From Pseudomonas crudilactis (lineage in GTDB: Bacteria; Pseudomonadota; Gammaproteobacteria; Pseudomonadales; Pseudomonadaceae), in NCBI RefSeq assembly GCF_013433315.1, contig NZ_WXVV01000003.1:186001-250000 (forward strand): a DNA stretch of 64,000 bases. The letters run 5' to 3'. The notes under the pieces are model-generated. The model searched no databases and was not told the DNA's origin. It saw only the letters and a program-made list of their open reading frames with translations. Below, piece by piece: positions 18,729 through 29,272 of this stretch (positions within the stretch are counted from its first letter, which is position 1; every line of letters begins with the position of its first letter). The translations under genes were made by a program, and so were the position numbers.

Positions 18729-19049
18729 TTACAGCAGATCGTACTGCTTGAGTTTCTTGCGCAGCGTGCCGCGGTTAAGTCCCAGCAGCTCACTGGCCTT
18801 GGTCTGGTTGCCCTTGACGTAGTTCATCACGCTTTCGAGCAGGGGAGCCTCGACTTCGGAGAGCACCAGGTTGTACACATCCGTGACGGACGCGCCCTCA
18901 AGGTGGGCGAAATAATTGTGCAGCGCCTTCTCGACACTCCCGCGAAGGGTCTGACCTTCTTCGCTCGGGGTATTGAGGTGCTGTTTCAAATTCACGTTGT
19001 CGCTCACGGGTGCTGTTCCACTCACTAAAGTCTCGGTCATCATCGTCAT
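18729..19049 (-). CDS. fis: DNA-binding protein Fis
   Basis: 106 aa starting [11 protein letters not shown] at 19049 and ending in the Fis helix-turn-helix ([26 protein letters not shown]), almost identical to the family consensus. Fis is a nucleoid-associated homodimer that bends DNA and activates rRNA and other growth-phase promoters. The start overlaps the dusB stop by 4 bases, the usual proteobacterial dusB-fis coupling, so both are translated from one transcript. A much longer frame in register with it only reads dusB out of frame. Confidence 0.97.
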   Translation of the reverse strand: MTMMTETLVSGTAPVSDNVNLKQHLNTPSEEGQTLRGSVEKALHNYFAHLEGASVTDVYNLVLSEVEAPLLESVMNYVKGNQTKASELLGLNRGTLRKKLKQYDLL

Positions 19050-20056
19050 GCGGCCACCCCTTCTTCGTCCCCTGTCAGGCTCTTGTAACGCTCGGCGAAG
19101 AACTCCCGAACGTTGGCGCATTGTGTTTCCGTACCATCCAAACGATTGAAGTGGGCGCGAAACTCCCTGGCGCCCGGCAAGGTTGCGAGATACCAGCCCA
19201 CATGCTTGCGCGCAATGCGCACGCCCATCACATCCCCATAGAAAGCGTGAAGTGCGGCCAGATGCTCTAGCAGTATGTGTTCCACCTCGATCAGCTCCGG
19301 TGCCGGCAATTTCTCGCCGGTACGCAGGAAGTGTTCGATCTCGCGAAAAATCCATGGCCGCCCTTGGGCGGCGCGGCCAACCAACAGGCCATCGGCACCG
19401 GTCGCGTCGAGCACGTAACGGGCCTTTTCCGGCGAATCGATATCGCCATTGGCAAACACCGGGATCGACACGGCCTGCTTGATTGCGGCAATCGTGTCGT
19501 ACTCGGCTTCGCCCTTGTACAGATCGGCGCGAGTGCGGCCATGCACTGCCAGCGCGGTGATCCCGGCCTGCTCGGCGATCTTCGCCACGGTCAGGCCGTT
19601 CTTGTTGTCGCGATCCCAACCGGTGCGGATCTTCAGGGTCACCGGCACATCAACTGCCGCCACAACGGCGTGCAGGATCTCGGTCACCAGTGCTTCATCT
19701 TTCAACAACGCGGAACCGGCGGCCTTGTTGCAGACCTTCTTTGCCGGGCAACCCATGTTGATATCAATAATCTGTGCGCCCAGTTCGACGTTGGCCCGGG
19801 CCGCGTTCGCCAGCATCTGCGCATCGCCACCGGCAATCTGTACCGAGCGTGGCTCGGGATCGCCTTCGTGGATCATGCGCATGCGCGACTTGCGGGTGTT
19901 CCACAGGCTCATGTCGCTGGTGACCATTTCCGAGACTACAAGCCCTGCGCCCAGACGCTTGCACAGCTGACGAAAGGGCTGGTCGGTGACCCCCGCCATC
20001 GGGGCGAGAATCAAGCCGTTCTGCAATGTGTATGGGCCGATGCGTACCGCCGACAT
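19046..20056 (-). CDS. dusB: tRNA-dihydrouridine synthase B
   Basis: 336 aa, starting [22 protein letters not shown] at 20056. It is a flavin-dependent reductase that makes dihydrouridine in the tRNA D-loop. A TIM-barrel Dus domain with LAPMAGVTD near the N-terminus, the catalytic Cys in [10 protein letters not shown], and the FMN-phosphate-binding AVHGRTR and FANGDI segments are visible. Length is normal. It is first gene of the dusB-fis operon; the fis promoter should therefore lie upstream of dusB in 20057-20241. Confidence 0.96.
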   Translation of the reverse strand: MSAVRIGPYTLQNGLILAPMAGVTDQPFRQLCKRLGAGLVVSEMVTSDMSLWNTRKSRMRMIHEGDPEPRSVQIAGGDAQMLANAARANVELGAQIIDINMGCPAKKVCNKAAGSALLKDEALVTEILHAVVAAVDVPVTLKIRTGWDRDNKNGLTVAKIAEQAGITALAVHGRTRADLYKGEAEYDTIAAIKQAVSIPVFANGDIDSPEKARYVLDATGADGLLVGRAAQGRPWIFREIEHFLRTGEKLPAPELIEVEHILLEHLAALHAFYGDVMGVRIARKHVGWYLATLPGAREFRAHFNRLDGTETQCANVREFFAERYKSLTGDEEGVAA

Positions 20057-20241
20057 AGGACTTCCCTGAGGTGGGGCCGGATCATGAGAGTTCGAAAAAG
20101 GGTTGGCATGATACCCGCTCTCGATGACTGGATAAAGGCTGAATTGAACAAAATCTGAACAGTTATTCTGTTATCGCCACAGGTTTGGTTGTGGGTGGCA
20201 AAGTCAGAAAACCGTCGTCAATTCAGAAACGATGAAGCGAC

Positions 20242-21510
20242 TCACTCGGGCGAGTGGAAACTCAGGCTGTAGTTCACCGCCTTCGGGCCTGGATCGAGGA
20301 TGTCCAGCGCAATGTGGATAGGCGTCTGCGGCGGCATTTCCGCCAAGCCTTCCAGGTCTCCTTTGAGGTACTCGCCGGGTTTAAAGCGGCGATTGGCGAT
20401 CAGGTGTCCGTTGAGGTCGGCAAAGCGCAGTTCCAGTAATGGAAAAGGCTGAGAGAATGTCGCGCGGTTATAAATGATCGCGTCGACCACCAGTGCGCCG
20501 TTGAACTCCGGGTGACTGCGTACCACCAGGTTGCTGCTCTTGATCCGGGCGATGTCCACTTTGGACGGCACCGTGCAGCCGATCTGCGGGCAGATTTGCT
20601 GGAACCACGGGCGGTATTGATCCTGCCGGGCCAGTTCATCGAAATGATAAGAGATGTATTGGGCAGCGAGCCCGCCTGCCGCCAGCAAGACCAACACCAG
20701 CCAAAGCAAGCGCCGACCCCACGGCGAGCGGCGTTTCTGCCAGTCCAGTTGCAACGGGTCGTCGGTCAGGTCTTGCAGGACTTCGGCGCGTACGCCGGGT
20801 TCTGCGCGCTCACGTTTTTTGCGCAGCGGTTCGATCGATGGCAAGTCGTCGTCAGCGCTTTCGTCGCTGGCTGACAAGCGTTCGCGGCGGGCATTCGGGT
20901 CGATCGGGTCGTGCAGGCGCAGATGCGGGATCGCCGGTTCGTCATCCAGATCCACCGGCTCCAGTGACAGCGAAGGCTCGGTGCGCTCGGGGTTGACCGG
21001 TTCAATGTCGTCGATCTGCGGCTCATGTTCCGGCTCAGGCAGCCGCTCATCGGCGGGTTCGCTGAACAGGCTGTCAGGCCACGCGGCATCGTCCGGCTCC
21101 GGGCTGTCGCGACGAGCACTCAGGGAGTCTTCGCGCGCGCGTCCGAGTTCGGTGGCAGGCTGGATTTCCCGTTGTTCGAGACGTGCGAGCTCTTCGTCCA
21201 GATCAAGGCTGTCGAGATCAAGTGCCGAGGCGTTCCATTGCTTTTGGCTGATGGCGCGCGTCTCGGGTTGCTCGACGATGGGCGGCGGCTCAACGGCCGT
21301 CGGCACTTCGTCAGGCAACGCGGGAATGAGTGGCGCAACCGGCGTCACCACGTCCTTGCCGGCGTGTTGTTCCAGCAGCTGTTTGGCGGCGTTGAACACT
21401 TGCAGGCAGGAGCCGCAGCGAACCACCCCGCGGGCCACGCTCAATTGAGCATGGCTGACGCGGAAACTGGTTTGGCAATGCGGGCACTGGGTGACGAAAC
21501 TGTCGGTCAT
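20242..21510 (-). CDS. DUF3426 protein with N-terminal MJ0042-type zinc ribbon
   Basis: 422 aa. The N-terminus carries two CxxC knuckles (CPHCQTSF and CGSCLQVF), a zinc-ribbon finger of the MJ0042/zf-ribbon family. A long acidic, Pro/Glu/Arg-rich linker follows (~60-265), then one transmembrane helix (RLLWLVLVLLAAGGLAAQY) and a C-terminal DUF3426 domain presumably in the periplasm. The arrangement suggests an inner-membrane protein with a cytoplasmic metal-binding head; the function of the family is not established. It lies between prmA and dusB on the same strand, 30 nt from prmA, an order conserved in Pseudomonas. Confidence 0.9.
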   Translation of the reverse strand: MTDSFVTQCPHCQTSFRVSHAQLSVARGVVRCGSCLQVFNAAKQLLEQHAGKDVVTPVAPLIPALPDEVPTAVEPPPIVEQPETRAISQKQWNASALDLDSLDLDEELARLEQREIQPATELGRAREDSLSARRDSPEPDDAAWPDSLFSEPADERLPEPEHEPQIDDIEPVNPERTEPSLSLEPVDLDDEPAIPHLRLHDPIDPNARRERLSASDESADDDLPSIEPLRKKRERAEPGVRAEVLQDLTDDPLQLDWQKRRSPWGRRLLWLVLVLLAAGGLAAQYISYHFDELARQDQYRPWFQQICPQIGCTVPSKVDIARIKSSNLVVRSHPEFNGALVVDAIIYNRATFSQPFPLLELRFADLNGHLIANRRFKPGEYLKGDLEGLAEMPPQTPIHIALDILDPGPKAVNYSLSFHSPE

Positions 21511-21540
21511 GCGGCGATCCGGATTATGCAGGCGCTCATA

Positions 21541-22419
21541 TTAACGCCGACGGCCGGTGATGCGCACCCAGCCATCGCGATTGGCGATCGGGTCGAGATC
21601 GAAGTCCTGCGCATACGCGGCAGCGACTTCATCACCTTGTTCAGCGAGGATGCCCGACAGCGCCAACCGGCCACCGGATTTCACCAGGCCGGACAGTTGC
21701 GGCGCCAGCGAAACCAGCGGGCCGGCCAGAATGTTGGCGACCAGCACATCAGCTTGAACCTGCGGCAGATCTTCCGGCAGGTACAGCGGGAACAGTTCGT
21801 CGGCAATGTTATTGCGACCGGCGTTGTCGCGGGAGGCTTCCAGCGCCTGCACGTCGATGTCGGTGCCGACGGCTTCCTTGGCGCCGAGCAGCAGGGCGGC
21901 AATCGCCAGAATCCCCGAACCGCAGCCGAAGTCGAGCACATTGCAGTCTTTCAGGTCCTGACCGTCGAGCCATTCCAGGCACAGTGCGGTGGTTGGGTGG
22001 GTGCCGGTGCCGAACGCCAGGCCCGGGTCCAGCAGCAGGTTGACTGCATCTGGCTCAGGTGCGGCGTGCCAGCTCGGTACGATCCACAGGCGCTGGCCGA
22101 AACGCATCGGCTGGAAGCCATCCATCCAGCTGCGTTCCCAGTCCTGATCTTCGATGACTTCGCTGTGATGCTCAGGCAGCGGACTGCCGGTCAGCAGTTC
22201 CAGGTGGGCCAGAACCGGTGCCGGTTCGGTGCCGCCTTCGAACAGCGCCAGCAGGTGGGTGTGTGCCCACAGCGGGGTGGTGTTGAGTTCCGGCTCGAAG
22301 ATCGGCTGATCTTCGGCGTCCATGAACGTCACCGATACGGCGCCCACTTCAAGGAAAGCGTCTTCGTAGGTTTCGGCTTGTTCCGGGCTGATGGCGAGAC
22401 GTACTTGCAGCCAAGGCAT
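21541..22419 (-). CDS. prmA: Ribosomal protein L11 methyltransferase
   Basis: 292 aa starting [16 protein letters not shown] at 22419, the normal length; the frame upstream to 22530 is not conserved. SAM-dependent methyltransferase that trimethylates ribosomal protein L11. The substrate-recognition domain is N-terminal, and the Rossmann core carries [16 protein letters not shown] and [17 protein letters not shown], the family's NxL-type motif. Its neighbours accC upstream and the DUF3426 gene downstream match P. aeruginosa order. Confidence 0.96.
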   Translation of the reverse strand: MPWLQVRLAISPEQAETYEDAFLEVGAVSVTFMDAEDQPIFEPELNTTPLWAHTHLLALFEGGTEPAPVLAHLELLTGSPLPEHHSEVIEDQDWERSWMDGFQPMRFGQRLWIVPSWHAAPEPDAVNLLLDPGLAFGTGTHPTTALCLEWLDGQDLKDCNVLDFGCGSGILAIAALLLGAKEAVGTDIDVQALEASRDNAGRNNIADELFPLYLPEDLPQVQADVLVANILAGPLVSLAPQLSGLVKSGGRLALSGILAEQGDEVAAAYAQDFDLDPIANRDGWVRITGRRR

Positions 22420-22555
22420 GGCGGGCACCTTTGAAAAATATTGATTGCAGCCTAGCGGCCGGCAAGAAGCGCGCAAGTTTACGCGAGCGCAAAGCTTTTG
22501 TGGGAGTGACTTGAAACACCATTCCCGCAAGGGATTTGTGAAACCTGCAGAAACA

Positions 22556-22582
22556 ACAAAGCCGCCCGAAGGCGGCTTTGTC
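22556..22582 (-). terminator. Rho-independent terminator after accC
   Basis: On the minus strand AAAGCCGCC-TTCG-GGCGGCTTT is followed by GTTGTTT, 18 bases after the accC stop. The TTCG loop on a 9-bp stem is typical of intrinsic terminators; it ends the aroQ-accB-accC unit before prmA. Confidence 0.85.
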
Positions 22583-22599
22583 TGGTGCAGGCTCGAAGC

Positions 22600-23958
22600 T
22601 TAGTGCTTCTCGGCAGCCAGCTTGTGCTCGAGGTAGTGAATGTTCACACCACCCTTGCAGAAGCCTTCGTCACGAACCAGATCACGGTGCAGCGGGATGT
22701 TGGTCTTGATCCCGTCAACCACGATTTCGTCCAGGGCATTGCGCATGCGAGCCATGGCTTCGTCGCGGGTCGCGCCGTAAGTGATCAGCTTGCCGATCAG
22801 CGAGTCGTAGTTCGGTGGAACCGCATACCCGCTGTACAGGTGCGAATCGACGCGAACGCCGTTACCGCCTGGCGCGTGGAAATGCTTGACCGTGCCCGGG
22901 CTCGGCATGAAGGTTTTCGGGTCTTCAGCGTTGATCCGGCATTCCAGCGAGTGACCGCGGATTACCACGTCATCCTGCGTGAACGACAGCTTGTTGCCAG
23001 CGGCGATGCTGAGCATCTCCTTGACGATGTCGATACCGGTGACCATTTCCGAAACCGGGTGCTCCACCTGAACACGGGTGTTCATTTCGATGAAGTAGAA
23101 ACGACCGTTCTCGTACAGGAACTCGAACGTACCGGCGCCACGGTAACCGATGTCGATGCACGCCTTGACGCAGCGGGCCAGCACTTCTTCGCGCGCCTTC
23201 TCGTCGATGCCCGGTGCCGGCGCTTCTTCGAGAACTTTCTGGTGACGACGTTGCAGCGAGCAATCGCGGTCGCCCAGATGGATGGCGTGGCCCTGGCCGT
23301 CGGACAGCACTTGCACTTCGACGTGGCGCGGGTTGGTCAGGAACTTTTCCAGATAGACCATCGGGTTGCCGAACGCCGCGCCAGCTTCGGTGCGGGTCAG
23401 TTTGGCGAAGGCGATCAGGTCTTCTTCCTTGTGCACGACGCGCATGCCACGACCACCACCGCCGCCAGCGGCTTTGATGATCACCGGGTAGCCGACTTCA
23501 CGACCAATGCGCAGCGCCGTTTCTTCGTCTTCCGGCAGTGGGCCGTCCGAACCAGGAACGGTTGGCACGCCTGCTTCGATCATCGCGTGCTTGGCCGAAA
23601 CCTTGTCGCCCATCAGGCGGATGGTTTCGGCTTTCGGGCCGATGAAAGCGAAGCCGGAGTTCTCGACCTGCTCGGCAAAATCGGCGTTTTCCGCAAGGAA
23701 ACCGTAGCCAGGGTGAATGGCGGTAGCACCAGTCACTTCAGCGGCAGCGATGATGGCCGGGATGTGCAGGTAGGACTGAGCGGCAGACGCCGGGCCGATG
23801 CAGACGGATTCGTCTGCCAGACCCAGGTGCATCAGCTCTTTGTCGGCCTTGGAGTAAACGGCGACGGTCTTGATGCCCATCTCTTTGCAGGCACGCAGAA
23901 TCCGCAGGGCGATCTCACCGCGGTTAGCGATCAGAACTTTTTCCAACTTCGCAGTCAT
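22600..23958 (-). CDS. accC: Acetyl-CoA carboxylase, biotin carboxylase subunit
   Basis: 452 aa from [20 protein letters not shown] at 23958. Catalyses ATP- and bicarbonate-dependent carboxylation of the biotin on AccB, the first half reaction of malonyl-CoA synthesis. Visible: N-terminal [13 protein letters not shown]-grasp glycine loop [10 protein letters not shown], the bicarbonate/biotin region [18 protein letters not shown], and [12 protein letters not shown] toward the C-terminus. Length is normal. It follows accB by 17 nt in one transcript. Confidence 0.97.
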   Translation of the reverse strand: MTAKLEKVLIANRGEIALRILRACKEMGIKTVAVYSKADKELMHLGLADESVCIGPASAAQSYLHIPAIIAAAEVTGATAIHPGYGFLAENADFAEQVENSGFAFIGPKAETIRLMGDKVSAKHAMIEAGVPTVPGSDGPLPEDEETALRIGREVGYPVIIKAAGGGGGRGMRVVHKEEDLIAFAKLTRTEAGAAFGNPMVYLEKFLTNPRHVEVQVLSDGQGHAIHLGDRDCSLQRRHQKVLEEAPAPGIDEKAREEVLARCVKACIDIGYRGAGTFEFLYENGRFYFIEMNTRVQVEHPVSEMVTGIDIVKEMLSIAAGNKLSFTQDDVVIRGHSLECRINAEDPKTFMPSPGTVKHFHAPGGNGVRVDSHLYSGYAVPPNYDSLIGKLITYGATRDEAMARMRNALDEIVVDGIKTNIPLHRDLVRDEGFCKGGVNIHYLEHKLAAEKH

Positions 23959-23975
23959 CAAAGGCTCTCCGCAGT

Positions 23976-24437
23976 TCAAACGATGGTGAACAGCGGTTGG
24001 TCGTACTCAACCGGCTGGCCGTCTTCGACGAGGATGGACTCGATCACACCGCTGGTTTCAGCTTCGATGTGGTTCATCATCTTCATGGCTTCGACGATGC
24101 ACAGAGTGTCGCCTTTCTTCACGGTCTGGCCGACTTCAACGAAGGACGGCGAGGTTGGCGAAGATTTACGGTAGAAGGTGCCGACCATCGGCGAACGGGC
24201 AACAGTGCCGTTCAGCGCAGGGGCAGCAGCGGCAGCCGGGGCTGCTGCAGCAACTGGAGCAGCTGCAACAGGTGCGGCGGCCGGCGCTTGCATCGGCGCT
24301 GGTGCGTAGTACTGCTGAGCCGGGGTCTTGCTGTGACGGCTGATGCGTACGGACTCTTCGCCTTCCTTGATCTCGAGCTCGTCGATGCCGGACTCTTCCA
24401 GCAATTCGATCAGTTTCTTAACTTTACGGATATCCAT
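23976..24437 (-). CDS. accB: Biotin carboxyl carrier protein of acetyl-CoA carboxylase
   Basis: 153 aa from [20 protein letters not shown] helical N-terminus is followed by an Ala/Pro-rich flexible linker (~38-75) and the C-terminal biotinyl domain with the biotin-accepting K119 in [11 protein letters not shown]. It carries carboxybiotin between AccC and the carboxyltransferase AccAD. It sits between aroQ (48 nt upstream) and accC (17 nt downstream), the usual arrangement. Confidence 0.97.
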   Translation of the reverse strand: MDIRKVKKLIELLEESGIDELEIKEGEESVRISRHSKTPAQQYYAPAPMQAPAAAPVAAAPVAAAAPAAAAAPALNGTVARSPMVGTFYRKSSPTSPSFVEVGQTVKKGDTLCIVEAMKMMNHIEAETSGVIESILVEDGQPVEYDQPLFTIV

Positions 24438-24485
24438 GAATCATCAACTCCCAAGGGTCGGTCAGGGGCGCTTAACGCTTGTAGT

Positions 24486-24938
24486 TCAAGTCGTTGCCTG
24501 TGTTTCAAGCTGTTCTAGTGCAGCCTCCAGGGCCAGTCGGTAACCGCTGGCGCCAAGGCCGCAGATCACTCCCACCGCTACGTCGGAGAAGTAAGAGTGA
24601 TGGCGGAAAGGTTCGCGTTTGTGCACGTTGGACAAGTGCACTTCGATGAATGGGATGCTCACTCCCAGCAACGCGTCACGTAATGCGACACTTGTGTGTG
24701 TAAAAGCTGCTGGATTGATCAGAATGAAATCGACACCTTCGCCACGCGCAGCGTGGATGCGGTCGATCAATTCGTACTCGGCATTGCTTTGCAGATACAG
24801 CAGATGATGGCCGGCTTCACGGGCGCGACGCTCCAGATCCTGATTGATCTGCGCCAGGGTCGTTGAACCGTAGGTGCCGGGTTCGCGGGTGCCGAGCAGG
24901 TTCAGGTTGGGGCCGTGCAGCACCAGTAGGGTTGCCAT
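24486..24938 (-). CDS. aroQ: Type II 3-dehydroquinate dehydratase
   Basis: 150 aa, starting [21 protein letters not shown]. Converts 3-dehydroquinate to 3-dehydroshikimate in the shikimate pathway through an enolate intermediate. The type II signatures are visible: the N-terminal [16 protein letters not shown] with the catalytic Tyr (Y23) and the [15 protein letters not shown] block with the catalytic His. It is first gene of aroQ-accB-accC. In P. aeruginosa a dipZ/dsbD gene lies immediately upstream; here that slot holds only a palindromic repeat. Confidence 0.96.
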   Translation of the reverse strand: MATLLVLHGPNLNLLGTREPGTYGSTTLAQINQDLERRAREAGHHLLYLQSNAEYELIDRIHAARGEGVDFILINPAAFTHTSVALRDALLGVSIPFIEVHLSNVHKREPFRHHSYFSDVAVGVICGLGASGYRLALEAALEQLETQATT

Positions 24939-25106
24939 CTGCGTAGTCCTTGTTATGAATGAGCAATCGTCAGAACCCGGCGACTATGCCGCAAAGACTT
25001 TGTGACTGTCCAGTTCTATGCAATAGCCAGCACGATGGCCGATGTTTGCGCGAAATATGTGACCGAGTGATTTGATCCGGTCACTTGTGGTGTCTGGACT
25101 GACGCC

Positions 25107-25170
25107 TTCGCGAGCAGACTCGCTCCCACAGGGAGATGCATTCCAATGTGGGAGCGAGCCTGATCGCGAT
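25107..25170. repeat. REP doublet (REPIN) between the chemoreceptor and aroQ
   Basis: Two inverted ~24-nt arms (TTCGCGAGCAGACTCGCTCC... at 25107-25130 and its near complement at 25147-25170) with a 16-nt spacer. The core GGGAGCGAGC(C)TG(C/A)TCGCGA is the Pseudomonas fluorescens REP family, presumably mobilised by a RAYT transposase encoded elsewhere. It lies 9 bases downstream of the chemoreceptor stop. Confidence 0.88.
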
Positions 25171-25179
25171 AGCGGTCTA

Positions 25180-27126
25180 TCAGACGCGGAAGGCTTGTAC
25201 GGCCGTATGCAATTGCCCGCCCAACACCAGCAGATTTTCACCCTGTTCACGCCCACGACCGATACGCACCAGATTATCCCCACCCAACTGATGAATCCGC
25301 TCGCTGTGGTTGCGAATCTCGCTGACTGCGCCACTTTGTTGCGCCGTAACGTCGGCAATGCGGATGGCCGTGTCGGAAATGGTCTGGATCGCACCGACAA
25401 TTTTATCCAGCGCACCGTCCGCCGCTTGCGCCTGATTGGCCGTGGCTTCGGCGTGCTCGACCTGCGCGCGCATGCCTTCGACTGATTGTCGGGCGGCGGT
25501 TTGCAGGCCGGCAATCAAGGTTTGAATCTCGGCCGTTGCGCCGGCTGTACGTTGTGCCAGCGAGCGCACTTCTTCAGCCACCACGGCAAATCCTCGACCC
25601 ATTTCCCCGGCACGCGCCGCTTCGATCGCCGCGTTCAGCGCCAGCAGGTTGGTTTGATCGGCAATCGAGCGAATCACCGTCAATACGCCACCAATGGTCG
25701 CCGACTCCTCGGCCAGATGCTCGATCATTTGCGCGTTGCCTTGTACTTCACCGACCAAGGCATGCAGGCCGGTCAGGCTTTGGCCGATCACCGCTTGGCC
25801 ATGCTCGACCGCCAGCCCGGCATGACGGCTGGCGTCTGCTGCCTGCTGTGCATCACCGGCCACTTGCTGGATTGTCGCTTCAAGTTCGCCGAGGGAATCG
25901 CGGATCAGCGCAGTATCGCCGGCCTGGTGTTCAGCGCCGCTGTGCAAGTCGCTGCTCAGCTCGGCAAGCGTGCGGCTGCTGCCCGCGACTTGTTCGGCAT
26001 TGCCACGAATGGTCCCGACCAGATCCACCAGATAGGCGCGCAAGCGGTTGAGCGAGGCTTCGATGTCGTGCAGTTCTCGGTTGGTTTTGCCCAGATGAAT
26101 GTCGCGACTGAAATCGCCCTCGGCCCAGGTTGAAAGCGCCGGAGCGAGATTGGTCAGGGTGCGCGAGAGACGCCGCTGCAAGGTGTCGATCAGTAGCGCG
26201 ATCAGCAGAATCAAACCGATCATCACGCCCTGCATCAGCCGCACTTCGCCTTGAATCTGCCCGTGCTGAGCGCGCACGACCGGCTCCAGTCCAGCAATGG
26301 CTTGTTGCACAGCGGCGATTTTCTGGTGAGTGGCAGTGCTCAGGTCGGTGCGTTTCTGGATCTGATCGCGCGTGCGTGCAAGCTCTGCCGGGTAGCGGCC
26401 AAGCAAACTGTTGAGTTCACGTTTGAGACCGACGCCAGCATCTTCCGCGACAGTTTTTTCGGTGTTCTCGATGCCCATCATCGCCGCGAAATCGTCGCTG
26501 CCCGATTCACTCTTGGCCACAACGCCGAGCAGGGGCAGGGCATCAATCGCTTGAGCCTGCGAGCGGATGTTGCTGACCTCGCGCTCTACATCGGCGGCCA
26601 GCTCACTGCGCCCGCTGCTGACCAGTTTGTCCCGCGCCAGCGACAGTTTGCCCAAATGCTGCGAAGCGGCGAGCAGCGGTGCCAGATAAGCCGCGTTACC
26701 GTTGGCATAAGTGCTGAGCTGATCGAGGCTGGCGCTCAGTTCGCGCTCGGCCTGCAACAGCAAGGCCTGCGGATCACCGGCCAGTTTGCCGGCAGCGAGC
26801 AGGTCGGTCTTGCTGAATTCATCAAGGCCCGACAGGCTCGGGCGCAGAGTGTCGGCCAGCGCCGGGGGCAATTCACCGAGTTCCTTCTGCAAGGCGTCGA
26901 TGGCCTGACTGGCGCTGCTCAGGCGCAAGGCGTCGCCGCTGGCGAGGTAGTCCTCGACATTGCGTGCCACCTCGTTCTGAAATTGCTGCGACAGCCCCAG
27001 GTAACGCTCCATCAACAGATACGGGCGCTCCAGAGCTTTTTGCGACCACCACAGCGTGGCGCCGAGTGCCAGGCACACGGCGACCAGCAGCAGCGTATTG
27101 AGATTGGTGAGCAACTTCAGGCGCAT
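25180..27126 (-). CDS. Methyl-accepting chemotaxis protein, CtpL-like
   Basis: 648 aa from the ATG at 27126 ([19 protein letters not shown]); an in-frame TTG at 27138 is less likely. First membrane helix at ~8-26, a ~260-residue helical periplasmic sensor, second helix ([19 protein letters not shown]), HAMP, then the signalling domain with the tip hairpin [20 protein letters not shown] fully conserved. It should form trimers of dimers that control CheA. The location next to aroQ and the GcbA-type cyclase corresponds to P. aeruginosa ctpL (PA4844), a receptor for inorganic phosphate. Orthology by position is good, but ligand identity cannot be read from sequence. Confidence 0.87.
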   Translation of the reverse strand: MRLKLLTNLNTLLLVAVCLALGATLWWSQKALERPYLLMERYLGLSQQFQNEVARNVEDYLASGDALRLSSASQAIDALQKELGELPPALADTLRPSLSGLDEFSKTDLLAAGKLAGDPQALLLQAERELSASLDQLSTYANGNAAYLAPLLAASQHLGKLSLARDKLVSSGRSELAADVEREVSNIRSQAQAIDALPLLGVVAKSESGSDDFAAMMGIENTEKTVAEDAGVGLKRELNSLLGRYPAELARTRDQIQKRTDLSTATHQKIAAVQQAIAGLEPVVRAQHGQIQGEVRLMQGVMIGLILLIALLIDTLQRRLSRTLTNLAPALSTWAEGDFSRDIHLGKTNRELHDIEASLNRLRAYLVDLVGTIRGNAEQVAGSSRTLAELSSDLHSGAEHQAGDTALIRDSLGELEATIQQVAGDAQQAADASRHAGLAVEHGQAVIGQSLTGLHALVGEVQGNAQMIEHLAEESATIGGVLTVIRSIADQTNLLALNAAIEAARAGEMGRGFAVVAEEVRSLAQRTAGATAEIQTLIAGLQTAARQSVEGMRAQVEHAEATANQAQAADGALDKIVGAIQTISDTAIRIADVTAQQSGAVSEIRNHSERIHQLGGDNLVRIGRGREQGENLLVLGGQLHTAVQAFRV

Positions 27127-27177
27127 GACGGCTACCAACGGCAGAAATGGTAAGCGCCTGAATTTATTGCGGTTCTG

Positions 27178-28848
27178 TTACAGGGTTATGACCGAATCAG
27201 TGGAATCCGATGAAAAAGTGGCACTTTGCTTTGAGTCGCGCGCGGTCTGCACGCGATTGCGTCCGGCACCCTTGGCGCGGTACAGCGCTTCGTCGGCCTG
27301 ACTGGCCATCATCAGGCTGTCGCAGTCATCGTGCATTTCCACCACGCCGGCGCTGAAGGTGCACCACAAATCCTGCGGCTGCGCCGGGTAATGGATTTCG
27401 GCGAAGCGCTGGCGAATTTCATCGAGCACTTTGTGTGCGGCTTCTATATCGGTGTCGGGCATGACGATGGCGAATTCTTCACCGCCGTAACGGCCGATGA
27501 AATCGGACTTGCGCAAGCGCTGCTTGAGAAACAGCGCAAGGCTCTTGATCACGCGGTCACCCATGGGGTGGCCGTGGCTGTCGTTGACCCGTTTGAAATG
27601 GTCGATGTCGAGCATCGCAAAGCTCAACGGCTTGTTCTCACGGCGGGCGCGGAACGAGCAGTCTTCGAGCAATTGCAGAATATGCGTGTGGTTGTACAGA
27701 CCGGTGAGGCTGTCGCGGACCATCCGTGCTTTGAGGTTGCGTGCGCGGGCGGCGCGGTTGCGCACGGTAGTGATCAGGTGACGCGGCTTGATCGGTTTGG
27801 TCAGGAAGTCGTCGCCGCCCTCGCTCATGGCGTCGAGCTGCTTGTCCAGATCGTCCTCGGCCGACAGATAGATGATCGGCACGCTGACATAACGGTCGTT
27901 GTGGCGAATTACCTTGGCCAGTTCGGTGCCGGTGCAGGCCGGCATGTACATGTCGAGGATGATCAGGTCGGGCTGGAAATCGGCCAGTTCGGCCATCGCC
28001 TGAATCGGCTCGATCAACGTGCGGGTGACGATTCCGGCGCTGTTGAGCAGGCGCTCGGTGTGCAAGGCCTGCGCACGTGAGTCGTCGATGATCAGCACTT
28101 TATAAGGTTCGTACTGGGCGACGCAGGTGAGGACTTCGATTTTCTCCAGCAGGCTCGACGCTTCGAGGGTGCCGGTGAGGAATTCCTGGCCGCCGGCGCG
28201 AACGGCGGCGAGACGGGTTGGCGTGTCGGTTTCGTGCAGGCTGAAGAACAGCAGCGGCAGCGGTTCTTCCAGGCCGACCTGGGCTTCGGCGGCGAGTTTC
28301 AGGCCGATGCCGGCGCCGCTGAAATCCACGTCCATGACGATCGCGGCCGGTAGGCGCTCGACCATCGAGGAGCGAAACGCCGAGACGCTGTCCAGCGCTT
28401 GCGCGCTCAGGCCAAAAAACTCCAGTTGCTTGGCCAAGCGTTCGGCGCGGTCGTGATCCTGCAGCATCACGTAAATCGGTTTGCGCAGCGGCGGCAGGAA
28501 GGTCTGGTCGAGTTGATCGCCGTGGCGCAGGCCAGTGCGCGACAAGCGCTGCATCAAGCGATTGAGGTCGGTGATCAGGCCGCTGCTGAGGCGTCCGCGA
28601 TTGGCATCCACCGCTTCCAGCGATTGGCTGATGTGGCGCGCGAGTTGAGTATGTTCGGGCTGTTCGAAGCGCTCGGCAAATCGCAGCAGGCGCAAGTTGG
28701 CCTCGCTCAGTTCGGCGAGGTCGACAGTGGACCACTCATTGCGTTGCAGGCGCTGCCATATCTCAAGAATCTGACGCGCCTGATGAATTACCCGCTGGGC
28801 AAAATGGTGCTTGAGGCGCTCGCGGCTGGGGTCTTCTGGCTCGGTCAT
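27178..28848 (-). CDS. gcbA: GcbA-like diguanylate cyclase (REC-REC-GGDEF)
   Basis: 556 aa. After a helical N-terminus (~1-125), a first, degenerate receiver-like domain (~125-240) and a second receiver (VLIIDDSRAQ...LIILDMYMPACTG...KPIKPRH) precede a GGDEF domain. The active-site loop is GGEEF at 455-459, compatible with cyclase activity. An allosteric I-site, RKSD at 446-449, stands exactly five residues before it, so feedback inhibition by c-di-GMP is expected. Architecture and position match PA4843 and P. fluorescens Pfl01_0623 (GcbA), which promotes the initial, reversible attachment step of biofilm formation. No membrane segment. Confidence 0.9.
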   Translation of the reverse strand: MTEPEDPSRERLKHHFAQRVIHQARQILEIWQRLQRNEWSTVDLAELSEANLRLLRFAERFEQPEHTQLARHISQSLEAVDANRGRLSSGLITDLNRLMQRLSRTGLRHGDQLDQTFLPPLRKPIYVMLQDHDRAERLAKQLEFFGLSAQALDSVSAFRSSMVERLPAAIVMDVDFSGAGIGLKLAAEAQVGLEEPLPLLFFSLHETDTPTRLAAVRAGGQEFLTGTLEASSLLEKIEVLTCVAQYEPYKVLIIDDSRAQALHTERLLNSAGIVTRTLIEPIQAMAELADFQPDLIILDMYMPACTGTELAKVIRHNDRYVSVPIIYLSAEDDLDKQLDAMSEGGDDFLTKPIKPRHLITTVRNRAARARNLKARMVRDSLTGLYNHTHILQLLEDCSFRARRENKPLSFAMLDIDHFKRVNDSHGHPMGDRVIKSLALFLKQRLRKSDFIGRYGGEEFAIVMPDTDIEAAHKVLDEIRQRFAEIHYPAQPQDLWCTFSAGVVEMHDDCDSLMMASQADEALYRAKGAGRNRVQTARDSKQSATFSSDSTDSVITL

Positions 28849-29272
28849 ATCCTGACTACTAGTTAGGCTGCATGCTGAGATCGACTGGTGGCTCTATGCT
28901 AGCACCTCTTTTCCCTTAGACGAGTGTCGTACGTCAATAATCTGCAATGCGTCACCATTCAGTTTCTGACCGAGCGGTTTTGTTTTTGACCTTGGCGTCT
29001 GACAATTCTCTGTAGGCCGGGCACTCCTTGACTAAGCAGGGTGTTCAGGATGACGGGGCTGTCGTGCTTTTATCCATGCGCTGAATATCCTTTGCGATGG
29101 GTTTCAATCCGATGGGCTTAAGCGTGGGCATCGGGGATTCCCTTAGTCATCGTCGAAGCGTCATTCGGCCATACGAATTGCGGCTTATCTTTACGCGCGG
29201 GTGCCCGGCTCTGGCACGTTGTTGTATGGTTGTGGTCGAACCGTTGAACCCAAGATTTGAAAGGATATCGCC
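28849..29272. other. Divergent intergenic region, gcbA-like / DUF2333 gene
   Basis: 424 bases between divergent starts, expected to hold both promoters. No convincing small gene, tRNA or palindromic repeat is seen. A TGGCACG followed three bases later by TTGTA (29212-29226), 46 bases before the plus-strand start, resembles a sigma-54 element but has a spacer one base too short, so it is only a weak candidate. The ribosome site AAGGAT precedes the ATG at 29273. Confidence 0.5.

Noticed and set aside
22585..24174. 529-codon plus-strand frame opposite accC/accB
   Set aside because: Antisense of two essential, well-conserved genes; no independent evidence of coding.
29212..29226. Sigma-54-type promoter before the DUF2333 gene
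   Set aside because: TGGCACG is present but the second element is TTGTA with a 3-base spacer instead of TTGCA with 4; too weak to call as a promoter.
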